64,000 nt of DNA from an uncultured bacterium. Lineage in GTDB: Bacteria > Actinomycetota > Coriobacteriia > Coriobacteriales > Coriobacteriaceae. Made by a program: the position numbers and the translations under genes. The notes under the pieces were generated by a model. The model did not search any database, had not been told where the DNA came from, and saw only the letters and a list, made by a program, of their open reading frames with translations. The DNA lies in the NCBI GenBank assembly GCA_905215385.1, contig CAJMPY010000004.1:1-64000 (forward strand). Reading direction: 5' to 3'. Below, in pieces: positions 8,573 to 17,430 of this stretch; within the stretch, counting starts at the first letter, position 1, and every line of letters starts with the position of its first letter.

Positions 8573-10372
8573 CTAGCAATCTGCTTCCCGAGCGTGAACT
8601 TTTCGTTTCTCTTGATACATGTTGTGGTCAGCGATGTGGTACATCTCGGTCAGCGAACATCCGGGTGTCTCTGCCGTCGCGACGCCAAACGACGCACTGA
8701 CTGTCAGCACCTCATCGCTCGCAGCAGCAAGGCTGAGGCGAAGATCTTGCACCACTTTGCATGCGGATTCGCGATCGGTGTGAGGGCAAATCAGCAAGAA
8801 CTCGTCTCCACCAACGCGCATGGGTACAAATTTCTCGCCTGCCGTCCGCTTCAATACAGATGCAGTACGCCGTAGCAGCTCATCGCCCATTTCGTGACCG
8901 TAGAGATCATTGGTGCGCTTGAGGAAATTGCAGTCCATCATGATCACACTCACGGGCAGGGACTCGTTCACCAGGTCGTCGCCAAGGGACTCAAGGTAAT
9001 TTCTATTGCGAAGTCCCGTCAGCTTGTCCTGGAAAGAAAGCTCCTCGGCGCGCTTTGTCATCGAGATGTTATGCGTCGCCACGACGACCGATTCCAGTCG
9101 ACCCTGCTCATCGCGGCGCTGTGGAACAACCTGCAGCGAATACCACGTACCTCGGCAATCTCGTACCTCGGCATCCAAGTACGGCATGCCCTCCATACGG
9201 TCCTGAAGCGTGCTTATATCTATTAGCTCCATGACCGCCTCGCGGCTTTCGGGACTCACGATGTCTCGGCAAACCGTTGTCAAAAAGTCATACACCTCGG
9301 CGTGCTCGGAAAATATCTTTGCCACCGATGGCGACATGTTAATTCCCTCGATCTCGAGCGTATCGAGATGCAGCAGGAAGGTCGACTCATATATGGAACT
9401 GATAGCATTGATGATGCCGAGTTGCTTGTCCTTTTCGGCCAAATTGCGACGATCGGCAATGTTGCGCGCCAACAGCACTACAACCCAAAACGCCAAGCAC
9501 ACCAGCACGCCGGCAGCGATAAATGAAATCCTGCCCGACATGACCTCAGATTTGGGATAAAGCGCAAACAGGCGATAGTCCTCATACGCCGCACGCACGG
9601 CATACCAGGTACTTCCCCGATATTCGATACGTGTTAAGCCTTCGTCTTTCCAATCAATTCCGCTATCGGCAAGAAGCCGGGCAAGGGTTAGATCGACATT
9701 CGAATCGTTTGAGGAAACGATCTGCATATCGCGCATCACGAGCACCGTTGGGCTCTGATGGAATGTGTTGTTCACGAGCACGTCGGCGATCGTATACGAA
9801 TAATCATCGGCGGGCTCGGGCGCAAGCGATCGATACCCCAGCGCTACGCCATCACCGTACGGAACAACACTCACGGCAAAGTCGACATCGCGACGCTCAA
9901 CGACCGTCGAGTAGGACACCTTGGATCCTCGATACATCGATGCGACCGACGAACAGGCCAGCTCCTCTCGCCACAGCATCAGCGGATCGCGACCATCAAT
10001 ATCGTAATGAGCGGCCATATGGCCGTCGGCGTCCATGACCAACATTCCCGAAAGGTGCTCGGTATGGACGTACTCCTCGACGAGGTCATCGTTGACTTCA
10101 ACGTGATCAGACGGCAAGAACGTCGAAAACGACTCGAGCGCGGCATCCAAATTGTGCGTCGCTTCGGTTTTTCTTCCCTGTTCATATCGGTCATATTTTT
10201 CGCAGGCGTTTTTTAAAAACACCATGGTTTCCTGACCAAACCCAAGCGTTTTATCGAGACAGCGATGCGTGCCGACCATATACAGCAGACCCAACAGGAC
10301 AGCGCTGACCACAACGCAGATAGCCGCGGTGACTAATGCCTTTCGGCGCAAGCGGCGCTCATCATTTGTCAT
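8573..10372 (-). CDS. membrane diguanylate cyclase (GGDEF)
   Basis: A 599-residue protein predicted to make cyclic di-GMP. A TM helix (about 11-31), an extracytoplasmic sensor region (about 32-275), a second TM (about 280-300), a PAS-like region (about 320-435) and a C-terminal GGDEF domain (about 440-590) occur in order. The active site is an intact GGDEF in RVGGDEFLL, preceded by DKLTGLRNRNYL and followed by SASFGVAT. No EAL or HD-GYP domain is present. Its ATG overlaps the stop codon of the upstream solute-binding protein by four bases (ATGA), so the two are made together and the binding protein is a plausible ligand-delivery partner. Confidence 0.93.
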   Translation of the reverse strand: MTNDERRLRRKALVTAAICVVVSAVLLGLLYMVGTHRCLDKTLGFGQETMVFLKNACEKYDRYEQGRKTEATHNLDAALESFSTFLPSDHVEVNDDLVEEYVHTEHLSGMLVMDADGHMAAHYDIDGRDPLMLWREELACSSVASMYRGSKVSYSTVVERRDVDFAVSVVPYGDGVALGYRSLAPEPADDYSYTIADVLVNNTFHQSPTVLVMRDMQIVSSNDSNVDLTLARLLADSGIDWKDEGLTRIEYRGSTWYAVRAAYEDYRLFALYPKSEVMSGRISFIAAGVLVCLAFWVVVLLARNIADRRNLAEKDKQLGIINAISSIYESTFLLHLDTLEIEGINMSPSVAKIFSEHAEVYDFLTTVCRDIVSPESREAVMELIDISTLQDRMEGMPYLDAEVRDCRGTWYSLQVVPQRRDEQGRLESVVVATHNISMTKRAEELSFQDKLTGLRNRNYLESLGDDLVNESLPVSVIMMDCNFLKRTNDLYGHEMGDELLRRTASVLKRTAGEKFVPMRVGGDEFLLICPHTDRESACKVVQDLRLSLAAASDEVLTVSASFGVATAETPGCSLTEMYHIADHNMYQEKRKVHAREADC

Positions 10373-11205
10373 GATTCCGCTCCTTGCCCGTCCGTCGTCG
10401 CCCCTGCCTTGTACTTGCCCACAATGCGCTCAATCGTGCCATCTCGATCCATCTCGAACAGCACGGTATTGAGGTTTTTGACGTACTCCCCCTCATAGCC
10501 GTCCTTAAACGCGACGCCAAGGTCAACCGTCATAACGTTGTCAGCGAACACGCGGTAAAGGCCGGGATACTGGGCGACAAGTCGATCAAGCGACTGAACG
10601 TCCGCCATCCAACAGTCGACATACCCTTTGGCGAGGGCGGCTTTGCAGAGCTCGGCAGAACCGTACGATTTGATTTGCACGTCCGGCGAGATTTCCAGAT
10701 CCCCTGCGAGCAATCGGCGTTCGCTCACCGAGCCCGCAATCACCGCGATGGTCTTGCTTCCATCGAGATGCGCCAAGGACTTGATGCCGCTCGTTTTCTT
10801 GGCGGCAACCGAGACCGGCACGGTTAAATACGGCTCGGTCCAGTAATACTTATCCTCGCGATAGCAGGGAGAATAATCACACCACAGGCAATCGATATCA
10901 CCGTTTTTGAGCAGCCGGTCGCGATCGTTCCAGTCAATATCGACAAACTGTGGCTTGAGCCCCGCACGCTTGCAGGCCTCGCGGGCGATGTCGATATCGA
11001 TACCGACGTAATCGCCCGTGGTATCGATATACACATAGGGGTCGTTATCCGTAACGCCGATTTTGAGTACTGGGAGATCTTTGTCGGCTTCATTCGAGGA
11101 GGAAGAACTGCTTCGAACGGTATACGTCAGGGCGACCACACAGGCAGCAACAAGGAGCATGAGCGTAAACGAGACAATGGCGACTCGCTTGATACGTCTG
11201 GGCAC
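10369..11205 (-). CDS. extracellular solute-binding protein, family 3
   Basis: A 278-residue periplasmic-type amino-acid-binding protein (SBP_bac_3 fold). An N-terminal hydrophobic segment (about 8-28) without a lipobox Cys acts as signal or anchor. The mature part starts LKIGVTDNDPYVYIDTTG and GIDIDIAREACKRAG, the family's ligand-site entry, and contains YYWTEPYLTVPVSV and GYVDCWMADVQSLD. No ABC permease or ATPase gene lies nearby. The four-base overlap with the diguanylate cyclase gene suggests sensing rather than uptake. Confidence 0.9.
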   Translation of the reverse strand: MPRRIKRVAIVSFTLMLLVAACVVALTYTVRSSSSSSNEADKDLPVLKIGVTDNDPYVYIDTTGDYVGIDIDIAREACKRAGLKPQFVDIDWNDRDRLLKNGDIDCLWCDYSPCYREDKYYWTEPYLTVPVSVAAKKTSGIKSLAHLDGSKTIAVIAGSVSERRLLAGDLEISPDVQIKSYGSAELCKAALAKGYVDCWMADVQSLDRLVAQYPGLYRVFADNVMTVDLGVAFKDGYEGEYVKNLNTVLFEMDRDGTIERIVGKYKAGATTDGQGAES

Positions 11206-11269
11206 GCTCCTCCTTTCATCGAAACAGCAGTAAAGTTCATTTTATTACCGGGAGCCAATGCGGCAGTGA

Positions 11270-11301
11270 AAAAAGCGCCTTGCCCAAAACGGGCAAGGCG
11301 C
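11270..11301 (-). terminator. purB terminator
   Basis: A perfect 11-bp stem GCGCCTTGCCC (11275-11285) / GGGCAAGGCGC (11291-11301) with a five-base loop is followed on the minus strand by a run of T. It lies about 40 bp past purB. Confidence 0.9.
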
Positions 11302-11344
11302 CAATGGTTGAAATGCATCCGCAGGCGGTCGAATTAGGTCAACC

Positions 11345-12691
11345 CTACTCGAAGCTCAGCTGCTCCAGACGATCGAAGACCGTGTCGATGCGGGTGAGGA
11401 AGTCCCACGGATCAAAGATCTCGTCGAGCTTCTCCTGGCTGACGGTGCAGCGCGGATCAGCCTCGAGACGCTCCTTAAAGGTGGGGCCGGAGACGCAATC
11501 CTGTACCTCGTGCCAGGTTGCCATGGCGTTCTCCTGCACAATGGCGTACGCGTCCTCGCGGGTGATGCCCGTGTCGACGAGGGCCAGCAGGACCTTGGAG
11601 GAAAAAATGAGGCCGCGTGTCTTGTTGAGGTTGGCCATCATGCGAGCGGGATACAACTGCAGGCCGTCGATAACGCGGATGAGGCACTGGAACATGTGGT
11701 CGAGCGCGATGAAACTATCGGCCTGGGCGACGCGCTCGGCAGAGGAGTGCGAAATGTCACGCTCGTGCCACAGGGCGACGTTGTCGAAGGCAACCTGCGC
11801 GTTGGCCTTCACGACGCGCGACAGGCCGCAGACCTTCTCCATGGTGATGGGGTTGCGCTTGTGCGGCATGGCGGAGCTGCCCTTTTGACCCTTGCGGAAC
11901 GGCTCCTCGGCCTCGAGGGTATCGGTCTTCTGCAGATTGCGAACCTCGGTAGCGATGCGCTCGCAGGTGGCCGCCGTGGTGGCAAGAACACCGGCGAGAT
12001 AGGCGTGATGGTCGCGGCTAATAACCTGCGTGGACAGCGGGTCGTGAACCAGGCCCAGGTGCTCGCAGACATACTCCTCGACAAACGGCTCGATGGAGCT
12101 GTAGGTGCCGACAGCGCCCGAGATGGCGCCGAAGGCAACATTCTTGCGGGCGTCCTCAAGACGATCCAGATCGCGCTTGAGCTCCCAGGCCCAAGAGCCA
12201 AACTTCATGCCGAAGGTCATCGGCTCGGCGTGGATACCATGAGTGCGGCCGGCACAGAGCGTATTGCGCTCCTCAAAGGCGCGACGCTTGCAAATCTCGC
12301 CGAGCTTCTTGACGTCCTCGATGATCAAGTCGCAGGCCTGGGTGAGCTGGTAGCACAGAGCCGTGTCGCCCAGATCGGAGCTGGTCATGCCATAGTGAAC
12401 CCAGCGGCTGGGCTTGGGGTCGCCCTCGGGAACATCGGCATCGATGTATTCCTTCATGTTGGTCAGGAAGGCAATGACGTCGTGGCGCGTGACTTCCTCG
12501 ATCTCATCGACCTTCGCCTTCTCAAAGTTGGCATGATCGCGGATCCACTGGGCCTCGTCTTTGGAAATACCGATCTTACCGAGCTCCGCCTGGGCCTCGC
12601 AGGCCAGAACCTCGATCTCCTGCCAAATGGCGTACTTGTTCTCGAGGGAGAAGATGTGTCCCATCTCCGGGCGGGTATAGCGATCGATCAT
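11345..12691 (-). CDS. purB: adenylosuccinate lyase
   Basis: Catalyses two fumarate-releasing steps: SAICAR to AICAR, and adenylosuccinate to AMP. At 448 residues it has the family length. The fumarase/aspartase signature GSSAMPHKRNPI is intact, as are RYTRPEM at the N-terminus and AGRTHGIHAEP around the catalytic His region. AGGAG five bases before the ATG at 12691 fixes the start; the frame extends 22 codons further without a ribosome site. It is monocistronic, ending at the strong hairpin at 11270-11301. Confidence 0.97.
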   Translation of the reverse strand: MIDRYTRPEMGHIFSLENKYAIWQEIEVLACEAQAELGKIGISKDEAQWIRDHANFEKAKVDEIEEVTRHDVIAFLTNMKEYIDADVPEGDPKPSRWVHYGMTSSDLGDTALCYQLTQACDLIIEDVKKLGEICKRRAFEERNTLCAGRTHGIHAEPMTFGMKFGSWAWELKRDLDRLEDARKNVAFGAISGAVGTYSSIEPFVEEYVCEHLGLVHDPLSTQVISRDHHAYLAGVLATTAATCERIATEVRNLQKTDTLEAEEPFRKGQKGSSAMPHKRNPITMEKVCGLSRVVKANAQVAFDNVALWHERDISHSSAERVAQADSFIALDHMFQCLIRVIDGLQLYPARMMANLNKTRGLIFSSKVLLALVDTGITREDAYAIVQENAMATWHEVQDCVSGPTFKERLEADPRCTVSQEKLDEIFDPWDFLTRIDTVFDRLEQLSFE

Positions 12692-12793
12692 AGCGGCTCC
12701 TTTTTGGTTATTGGCACGTTGGTCGTAACCCAACCATTGTACCGTGCGCAGGTGCAAGTATGGGCAGCAGGCATGAACCTAACATTTTGGAAT

Positions 12794-12807
12794 TGGAGCG
12801 GGCAACG
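12794..12807. repeat. putative attachment site, left end of island
   Basis: TGGAGCGGGCAACG is identical to 19031-19044, the CCA end plus acceptor 3' strand of tRNA-Gly, in the same orientation. Together they bracket 6.2 kb holding a regulator and a restriction-modification operon. The intact tRNA has its 3' end facing the island, the geometry expected for integration at a tRNA 3' end. Confidence 0.65.
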
Positions 12808-12854
12808 AAGATGGACAGCAGCGTCACCGCAGCAGGCGGCAATAGTTCCGTGTA

Positions 12855-12905
12855 CTAATGTAATTTCACGCGTTATCCGCGAAGCTACATGCGAAATTAC
12901 ATTAG
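12855..12905. promoter_or_regulatory. distal palindromic operator
   Basis: CTAATGTAATTTC (12855-12867) and GAAATTACATTAG (12893-12905) are perfect 13-base reverse complements separated by 25 bp. The same half-site recurs three times just before the gene at 13090, so this is probably a remote operator for that gene's product. Confidence 0.6.
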
Positions 12906-13028
12906 AAGAAGACACATTATTTTCCGTTTCCCCTGGCAGCTAATCTGCGAGGTAAATTAAAAGTACAGACATTATATGCACTGAAATATATGACCTTACA
13001 GTCGGCCTACAGCCTTATGCACGGGCGG

Positions 13029-13078
13029 CTAATGTAACAGGAGATATAATTACATTAGTTGCGGATAAAATTACATTA
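13029..13078 (+). promoter_or_regulatory. promoter with overlapping operators
   Basis: CTAATGTAA (13029-13037) and TTACATTAG (13050-13058) form an inverted repeat that encloses a perfect -10 element TATAAT at 13045-13050. A third half-site, AATTACATTA, sits at 13069-13078, twelve bases before the start codon. No good -35 is visible, so activation or weak basal expression is possible. The layout suggests autoregulation. Confidence 0.6.
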
Positions 13079-13089
13079 TATGGAGTGTC

Positions 13090-14763
13090 ATGATACGGAA
13101 AACGAGCGAAATGCCCTCCCTACTTCTGCGCATCATTGCAGACGTCGAGACCGAGGTCGTCGAATACAAGGCAGCAAAGCAGAACTATGACTTCGAGGAC
13201 ATTGGCAGGTATTTCTCCGCCCTCAGCAACGAGGCCAATTTACGCAAGGCAGAGTGCGGATGGCTTTTCTTTGGCATTTCAAACGACCGCAAGATAAAGG
13301 GAACCGCCTACCGTAAAGAACCCCAATCGCCAAGTGTCGGCCTGCGACGCCTAAAGCACGAAATCGCCCAATACACCAACAACGGCATGACTTTCGAAGA
13401 GATTTACGAGTTTGAGGTTGATGACAAAAGAGTCATTGCTTTCCAGATACCGGCTGGCAGCTTCGCAACGCCAACGACTTGGCACGGAATCCCTTGGTCA
13501 CGAGAGAATGAGTCCCTCGTAGAGATGCCCAAGTTCAAACTCGACGCCATTTACGGGCAGAGCCGGCCCGACTGGTCGCGCCAGATTGCCTACGAGGCAA
13601 ACTTCGGTGACCTTGATCCAGATGCAGTTAGCTTTGCATGCTCCAAATTCGTCGAAAAGTTCGGAGAAAGCCAGCCTGCCGTTAGTAGCCTCGACGAAGA
13701 ATCTATCCTTAGCAAGATGGCGCTTGTGATCCACGGCCACGTGAGCAATGCGGCGCTCGTTCTTCTGGGCAAACCGGAATCGAGTGTCTTTCTGGGTGGC
13801 ATTGAGCCGCGCATCACTTGGACGCTCTACGCGAGCGACGGCTCCACTATGGCCTATGAACACTTTGAGCCGCCCTTCATTCTGCAGGTCGATCGTATCC
13901 TGGGAAAGATAAGAAACGAAAAGTATCGCTTCTTCGACCGCGAAGAGACGCTATTTCCCACCGAAGCGCATCGCTACAGTCCCGAAGTCATTCGAGAACT
14001 TCTCCACAACGCTATTGCGCATCAAGATTTCAGGATGTCAGGAAAGATCAATGTCCTTGAGTATGAGGACAAGCTTATATTCAAGAACGAGGGTGCCTTT
14101 ATCCCCGAGACGATAGAGAACGCGCTCGCGAGCGGCTACAAGCCGCCCTACTACCGTAACCCCCTGCTTTCAAGCGCTATGAACAAAACAGGCATGATGG
14201 ACCGCAACGCCATAGGCATTCGCAACGTCTTCGATATTCAGCGCAACCGCCTATTACCAATGCCCACCTACGATCTATCTGAGATTGGGCGCGTTGCCGT
14301 AACGCTGTACGGTACGGTTCTCAACGAGGACTATTCTCGACTTCTCGCAAGCAATCGAAATCTTGATTTGGTGACAGTACTGCTGTTGGACCTCGTTCAG
14401 AAGGGACTACCCGTCACAAAGGAACAGTCACGTCTGCTTCACGAACAAGGCCTCGTTAGGGGCCGTTACCCCAAACTGACGGTCTCAGCCGAGGTGGCAG
14501 CAGCCACCGGTGCCCACAGCGAGTATGTGCGAAACAAGGGCGTAGACAATAGCGTCTTCAAGGAGTTGATCTTGGAGCTCCTGCGCGTGCGCCCATGTTC
14601 AAGAGCGGAGATTATCGCAGGGCTGGATCATGCCTTGCCGGCAGACCTTACGGCAAAGCAAAAAGGCGACCATGTAAGCTATCTGCTCCAAAGCCTACGG
14701 AAAGCTGGCCGCATCACCAACGCTGGAAGCACTTCGGCAGCTGAGTGGCACATAGTCGAGTGA
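13090..14763 (+). CDS. AlbA_2-domain putative transcriptional regulator with GHKL-like domain
   Basis: A 557-residue protein of the common but poorly understood family that joins an N-terminal Schlafen/AlbA_2 DNA-binding domain to a divergent HATPase_c_4 domain and C-terminal helix-turn-helix segments. The N-terminus shows ETEVVEYKAAK and ECGWLFFGISND. The middle has REETLFPTEAHRYSPEVIRE followed by LLHNAIAHQDF, an N-box-like sequence, and FKNEGAFIPE. The C-terminal 150 residues look like two winged-helix segments. GGAG lies four bases before the ATG. It is the first gene of the putative tRNA-Gly island and is preceded by five copies of one operator half-site. Confidence 0.8.
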   Translation: MIRKTSEMPSLLLRIIADVETEVVEYKAAKQNYDFEDIGRYFSALSNEANLRKAECGWLFFGISNDRKIKGTAYRKEPQSPSVGLRRLKHEIAQYTNNGMTFEEIYEFEVDDKRVIAFQIPAGSFATPTTWHGIPWSRENESLVEMPKFKLDAIYGQSRPDWSRQIAYEANFGDLDPDAVSFACSKFVEKFGESQPAVSSLDEESILSKMALVIHGHVSNAALVLLGKPESSVFLGGIEPRITWTLYASDGSTMAYEHFEPPFILQVDRILGKIRNEKYRFFDREETLFPTEAHRYSPEVIRELLHNAIAHQDFRMSGKINVLEYEDKLIFKNEGAFIPETIENALASGYKPPYYRNPLLSSAMNKTGMMDRNAIGIRNVFDIQRNRLLPMPTYDLSEIGRVAVTLYGTVLNEDYSRLLASNRNLDLVTVLLLDLVQKGLPVTKEQSRLLHEQGLVRGRYPKLTVSAEVAAATGAHSEYVRNKGVDNSVFKELILELLRVRPCSRAEIIAGLDHALPADLTAKQKGDHVSYLLQSLRKAGRITNAGSTSAAEWHIVE

Positions 14764-15155
14764 TATGGCTCGCGATTTCGATTCTGCCAAACAGGCACAT
14801 TCCAAGCCAAGTTCGCAACTAGCCCAGAATGTGCCTGACTACCAGTCGTGATAGGACGCATCCTCCGTCGTCTGGCATCGCGCAGCGTCAGGCAACAGCG
14901 CATATGGTTGATCCAACTGAAGTCGACATCCAATCGGGCATTGCAACCTTGCGAGACGGCAGTCTCATACAACAAAAATAGTTCCCTGCCACTCCATGCA
15001 CGAGCGGCAGGGAGCGCTCATGGCGGATCATTTCTCAAGCTCCACCTTCCTCAACCGTAAAAACGTCCAATGTCTTAGAGGCCGTTTTTACATTTGTTGG
15101 CTTCTATTTCTTTAATTAAAAATCATCCTTTACCTGCTGATTCGTGATATTTTGC
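14764..15155. other. intergenic region with hairpins
   Basis: No gene is visible. It contains CAGGCACATTC/GAATGTGCCTG (14792-14837), TCCCTGCC/GGCAGGGA (14983-15013), and the stem AAAAACG/CGTTTTT (15059-15089). The last 60 bases are AT-rich and lead into the promoter of the restriction-modification operon. Confidence 0.5.
15059..15089. terminator. bidirectional terminator-like stem
   Basis: AAAAACG (15059-15065) pairs with CGTTTTT (15083-15089), with CC/GG pairs inside. It ends in five T on the plus strand and could close transcription from the regulator gene before the next operon. Confidence 0.45.
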
Positions 15156-15184
15156 TTGTCTACATATAGGTGTAGACCTATACT
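15156..15184 (+). promoter_or_regulatory. promoter and overlapping palindromes of the RM operon
   Basis: A candidate promoter has TTGTCT (15156-15161), a 17-bp spacer and TATACT (15179-15184). The spacer carries two overlapping palindromes: GTCTACA/TGTAGAC (15158-15177) and TATAGGT/ACCTATA (15165-15182). These are a likely operator for the ribbon-helix-helix protein encoded next. Confidence 0.5.
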
Positions 15185-15223
15185 AATTCCTATTATGGCT
15201 AAGCTATGTCCTTGGGAGGTGCC

Positions 15224-15451
15224 ATGCCGTCAGAAGCTCAGAAGCGAGCCGATCGTAAGTACAAGCACGACAAGACCCAGCAGTTCTGTCTGCGGTTCTA
15301 TCCCGCCGAAGAGGAGATTTGGTCATTCCTCTCCGCACAGGAAAACAAGCAGGGATTTCTTAAAGATTTGATTAGCCGCGAGATGGGCGTCGCATCGGGC
15401 GGCCCCGCACGCGTTGATACCAACACCAAGGTTGGAAGGACGGAATCGTAA
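15224..15451 (+). CDS. small ribbon-helix-helix-like protein
   Basis: A 75-residue protein with a basic N-terminus (AQKRADRKYKHDK), one predicted beta-strand (QFCLRFY), a helix (AEEEIWSFLSAQ) and a second helix (GFLKDLISREM), the order of an Arc/MetJ-type ribbon-helix-helix fold. I infer a DNA-binding, possibly autoregulatory role. GGGAGG four bases before the ATG at 15224 is preferred over an ATG six codons upstream. Its stop shares one base with the methylase start (TAATG), so it belongs to the restriction-modification operon. Confidence 0.65.
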   Translation: MPSEAQKRADRKYKHDKTQQFCLRFYPAEEEIWSFLSAQENKQGFLKDLISREMGVASGGPARVDTNTKVGRTES

Positions 15452-17430
15452 TGTCGCAAGTGAGCAAGACTTCGGTCATCCAGCCGGAGACTATACTGGA
15501 CTTCATCGACGGCGTGACGCAGCGCAGGGACACCCCCGAGGAGCGAGTGCGCCAGGAAATCCTAAAGTCCCTCGTGCGTGAGTACGGTTACAAGAAGGAG
15601 CAGATCGGGGTCGAGGAGTCGATCAAGTTCGGCAGCAACCGAAAAGCGGTCGACGTCGCCATCTGGGAGCCGGGAAAAGCGCACACCCAGGAAAACATCC
15701 ACATCATCGTCGAGTGCAAAGACCCCAAGACCAAGGCCAAAGGCAAAAAAGACGGCGTAGATCAAATGCACTCCTATGCGTCTGCCTGCATGAACTCGAC
15801 CTATGGCATGTGGACCAACGGCGACGAGTTGCTTACCTTCCGTTACGTGGTGGACGATGCCGGCAAGCGCGGCCCCGAGGCCGTGCCCGATCTGCCACAT
15901 GCTGGTGGCGAGGTACCCGACGACGCGCCGCGCTTCGACCAGTTGCGCCCCGCCGCCAGTGACTCGCTGCTGTACTCGTTCCGCCGCTGTCACAACTACA
16001 TCGCCGGAAACCAAGGCATCCAAAAGGCCGAGGCATTCCTTGAACTGCTCAAGATCATCTTCTGCAAAATCCAGGATGAGCGCGACTCCGAGACGCCAAC
16101 GTTCTACATCACGCCAACCGAGCGCCAGGGCGCCGCGGGTAAGAAGAAGTGCCGCAAGCGCATCGAGGCACTCTTTGGAAACGTCAAGCAGTCGTACGAG
16201 ACCATCTTCAAGGCCGACGAGCGCATCGCATTAACCGACGATGTGCTCGCCTACATCGTGGCGCAGCTGCAAATGTATTCCCTGCTCGAGAGCGACGTGG
16301 ACGTTAAGGGCCACGCGTACGAGACAATCGTGGGCTCCAACCTGCGTGGTGACAAGGGCCAGTTCTTCACGCCGCGCAACATGTGCCACATGATGGTGCG
16401 GATGGTCGACCCGTCCGAAAACGACGTCATCCTCGACCCCGCCATGGGCACCTGCGGCTTTTTGGTCACGGCCATGAATTACGTGCTTGAGAAGATCAGA
16501 GACTCCGTCGAGGTGAGCGGGCGCAGCAAAGCAGCCAAGCAAGAGGCTCTGATCGCGCGCAAGCGCGAGTTCCTGTCCAAGCATATCGTGGGCATCGACT
16601 TTGATCCCATCCTAGTGCGTGCCTCCAAGATGAATATGGTTATGAACAACGACGGCACCGGACAGCTGTTCCACGCCAACTCGCTCGAGCCGTTCTCGGG
16701 CTTTGAACCCAAACTGCAAAAGGCGCTGCGCCTGGACGCCGCCGACATTGCGGCAAATAAGGCGCTGCAGCCGGGGCACGGCGTTACGGCGATTATGACC
16801 AACCCACCTTTTGGCTCCAAGATTCCTATCGAAGACCCGGCGATTCTGGAATCCTTCGACCTTGGACACACCTGGTCGTGGTCCGAGGAAGATGCCGAGT
16901 GGAGCATGGAACCCAAGCTCTTCTCATCTCAGCCGCCCGAGATCCTCTTCATCGAGCGGTGTATCCGCCTGCTTGAGCCCGGCGTGGGTGTGGCGGCGCT
17001 CGTCATTCCCAACGGCATCCTGGGCAACCCGGGTCTGGGCTACGTGCGCCAGTGGATTTTGCGCCATGCGCAGATCCTGGGTTCGGTAGACATGCACCCG
17101 GATGCGTTCCAACCCAACGTGGGCGTGCAGACATCCGTCCTTGTGCTGAGACGCTGGGACAGTGAGGAAGAGGCATACTGCAAGGACGGTACCTTCCAGG
17201 ATTACAAGATATTTATGGCCATCTGTGACCACGTAGGGCACGACAAGCGTGGTCAGACCACCTATGTACGCGACGATGACGGCTACCCCATTGTGCAGGA
17301 GCAGACCACCGCGGTGACGGGCAACGTGGGCTCCGAAGAGGAGAGCAGCCACACCTCGAAGGAGCGCGTGGTGGACGACGAGACGATGGCGATCGCCGGC
17401 GCCTTCTTTGAATGGAGGCGAGACCAATGA
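15451..17430 (+). CDS. nuclease-methyltransferase fusion subunit of a restriction-modification system
   Basis: A 659-residue protein with two parts. Residues 25-130 resemble the N-terminal nuclease domain of type I R subunits: Asp68 in AVDVAIW and Glu88-Cys-Lys90 in IIVECK form a PD-(D/E)xK active site. Residues 170-640 are an HsdM-like N6-adenine methyltransferase with GQFFTPR (303-309), motif I DPAMGTCGFL (329-338) and catalytic motif IV NPPF (451-454). No separate translocating HsdR lies in the window. The architecture recalls BcgI-type type IIB/IIG enzymes, in which one subunit cuts and methylates and a second recognises DNA. It overlaps the specificity gene by four bases (ATGA). Confidence 0.88.
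   Translation: MSQVSKTSVIQPETILDFIDGVTQRRDTPEERVRQEILKSLVREYGYKKEQIGVEESIKFGSNRKAVDVAIWEPGKAHTQENIHIIVECKDPKTKAKGKKDGVDQMHSYASACMNSTYGMWTNGDELLTFRYVVDDAGKRGPEAVPDLPHAGGEVPDDAPRFDQLRPAASDSLLYSFRRCHNYIAGNQGIQKAEAFLELLKIIFCKIQDERDSETPTFYITPTERQGAAGKKKCRKRIEALFGNVKQSYETIFKADERIALTDDVLAYIVAQLQMYSLLESDVDVKGHAYETIVGSNLRGDKGQFFTPRNMCHMMVRMVDPSENDVILDPAMGTCGFLVTAMNYVLEKIRDSVEVSGRSKAAKQEALIARKREFLSKHIVGIDFDPILVRASKMNMVMNNDGTGQLFHANSLEPFSGFEPKLQKALRLDAADIAANKALQPGHGVTAIMTNPPFGSKIPIEDPAILESFDLGHTWSWSEEDAEWSMEPKLFSSQPPEILFIERCIRLLEPGVGVAALVIPNGILGNPGLGYVRQWILRHAQILGSVDMHPDAFQPNVGVQTSVLVLRRWDSEEEAYCKDGTFQDYKIFMAICDHVGHDKRGQTTYVRDDDGYPIVQEQTTAVTGNVGSEEESSHTSKERVVDDETMAIAGAFFEWRRDQ

Noticed and set aside
14679..14975. 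A 98-codon minus-strand frame after the AlbA/GHKL gene
   Set aside because: Overlaps the end of that gene, has no start signal and crosses a hairpin.
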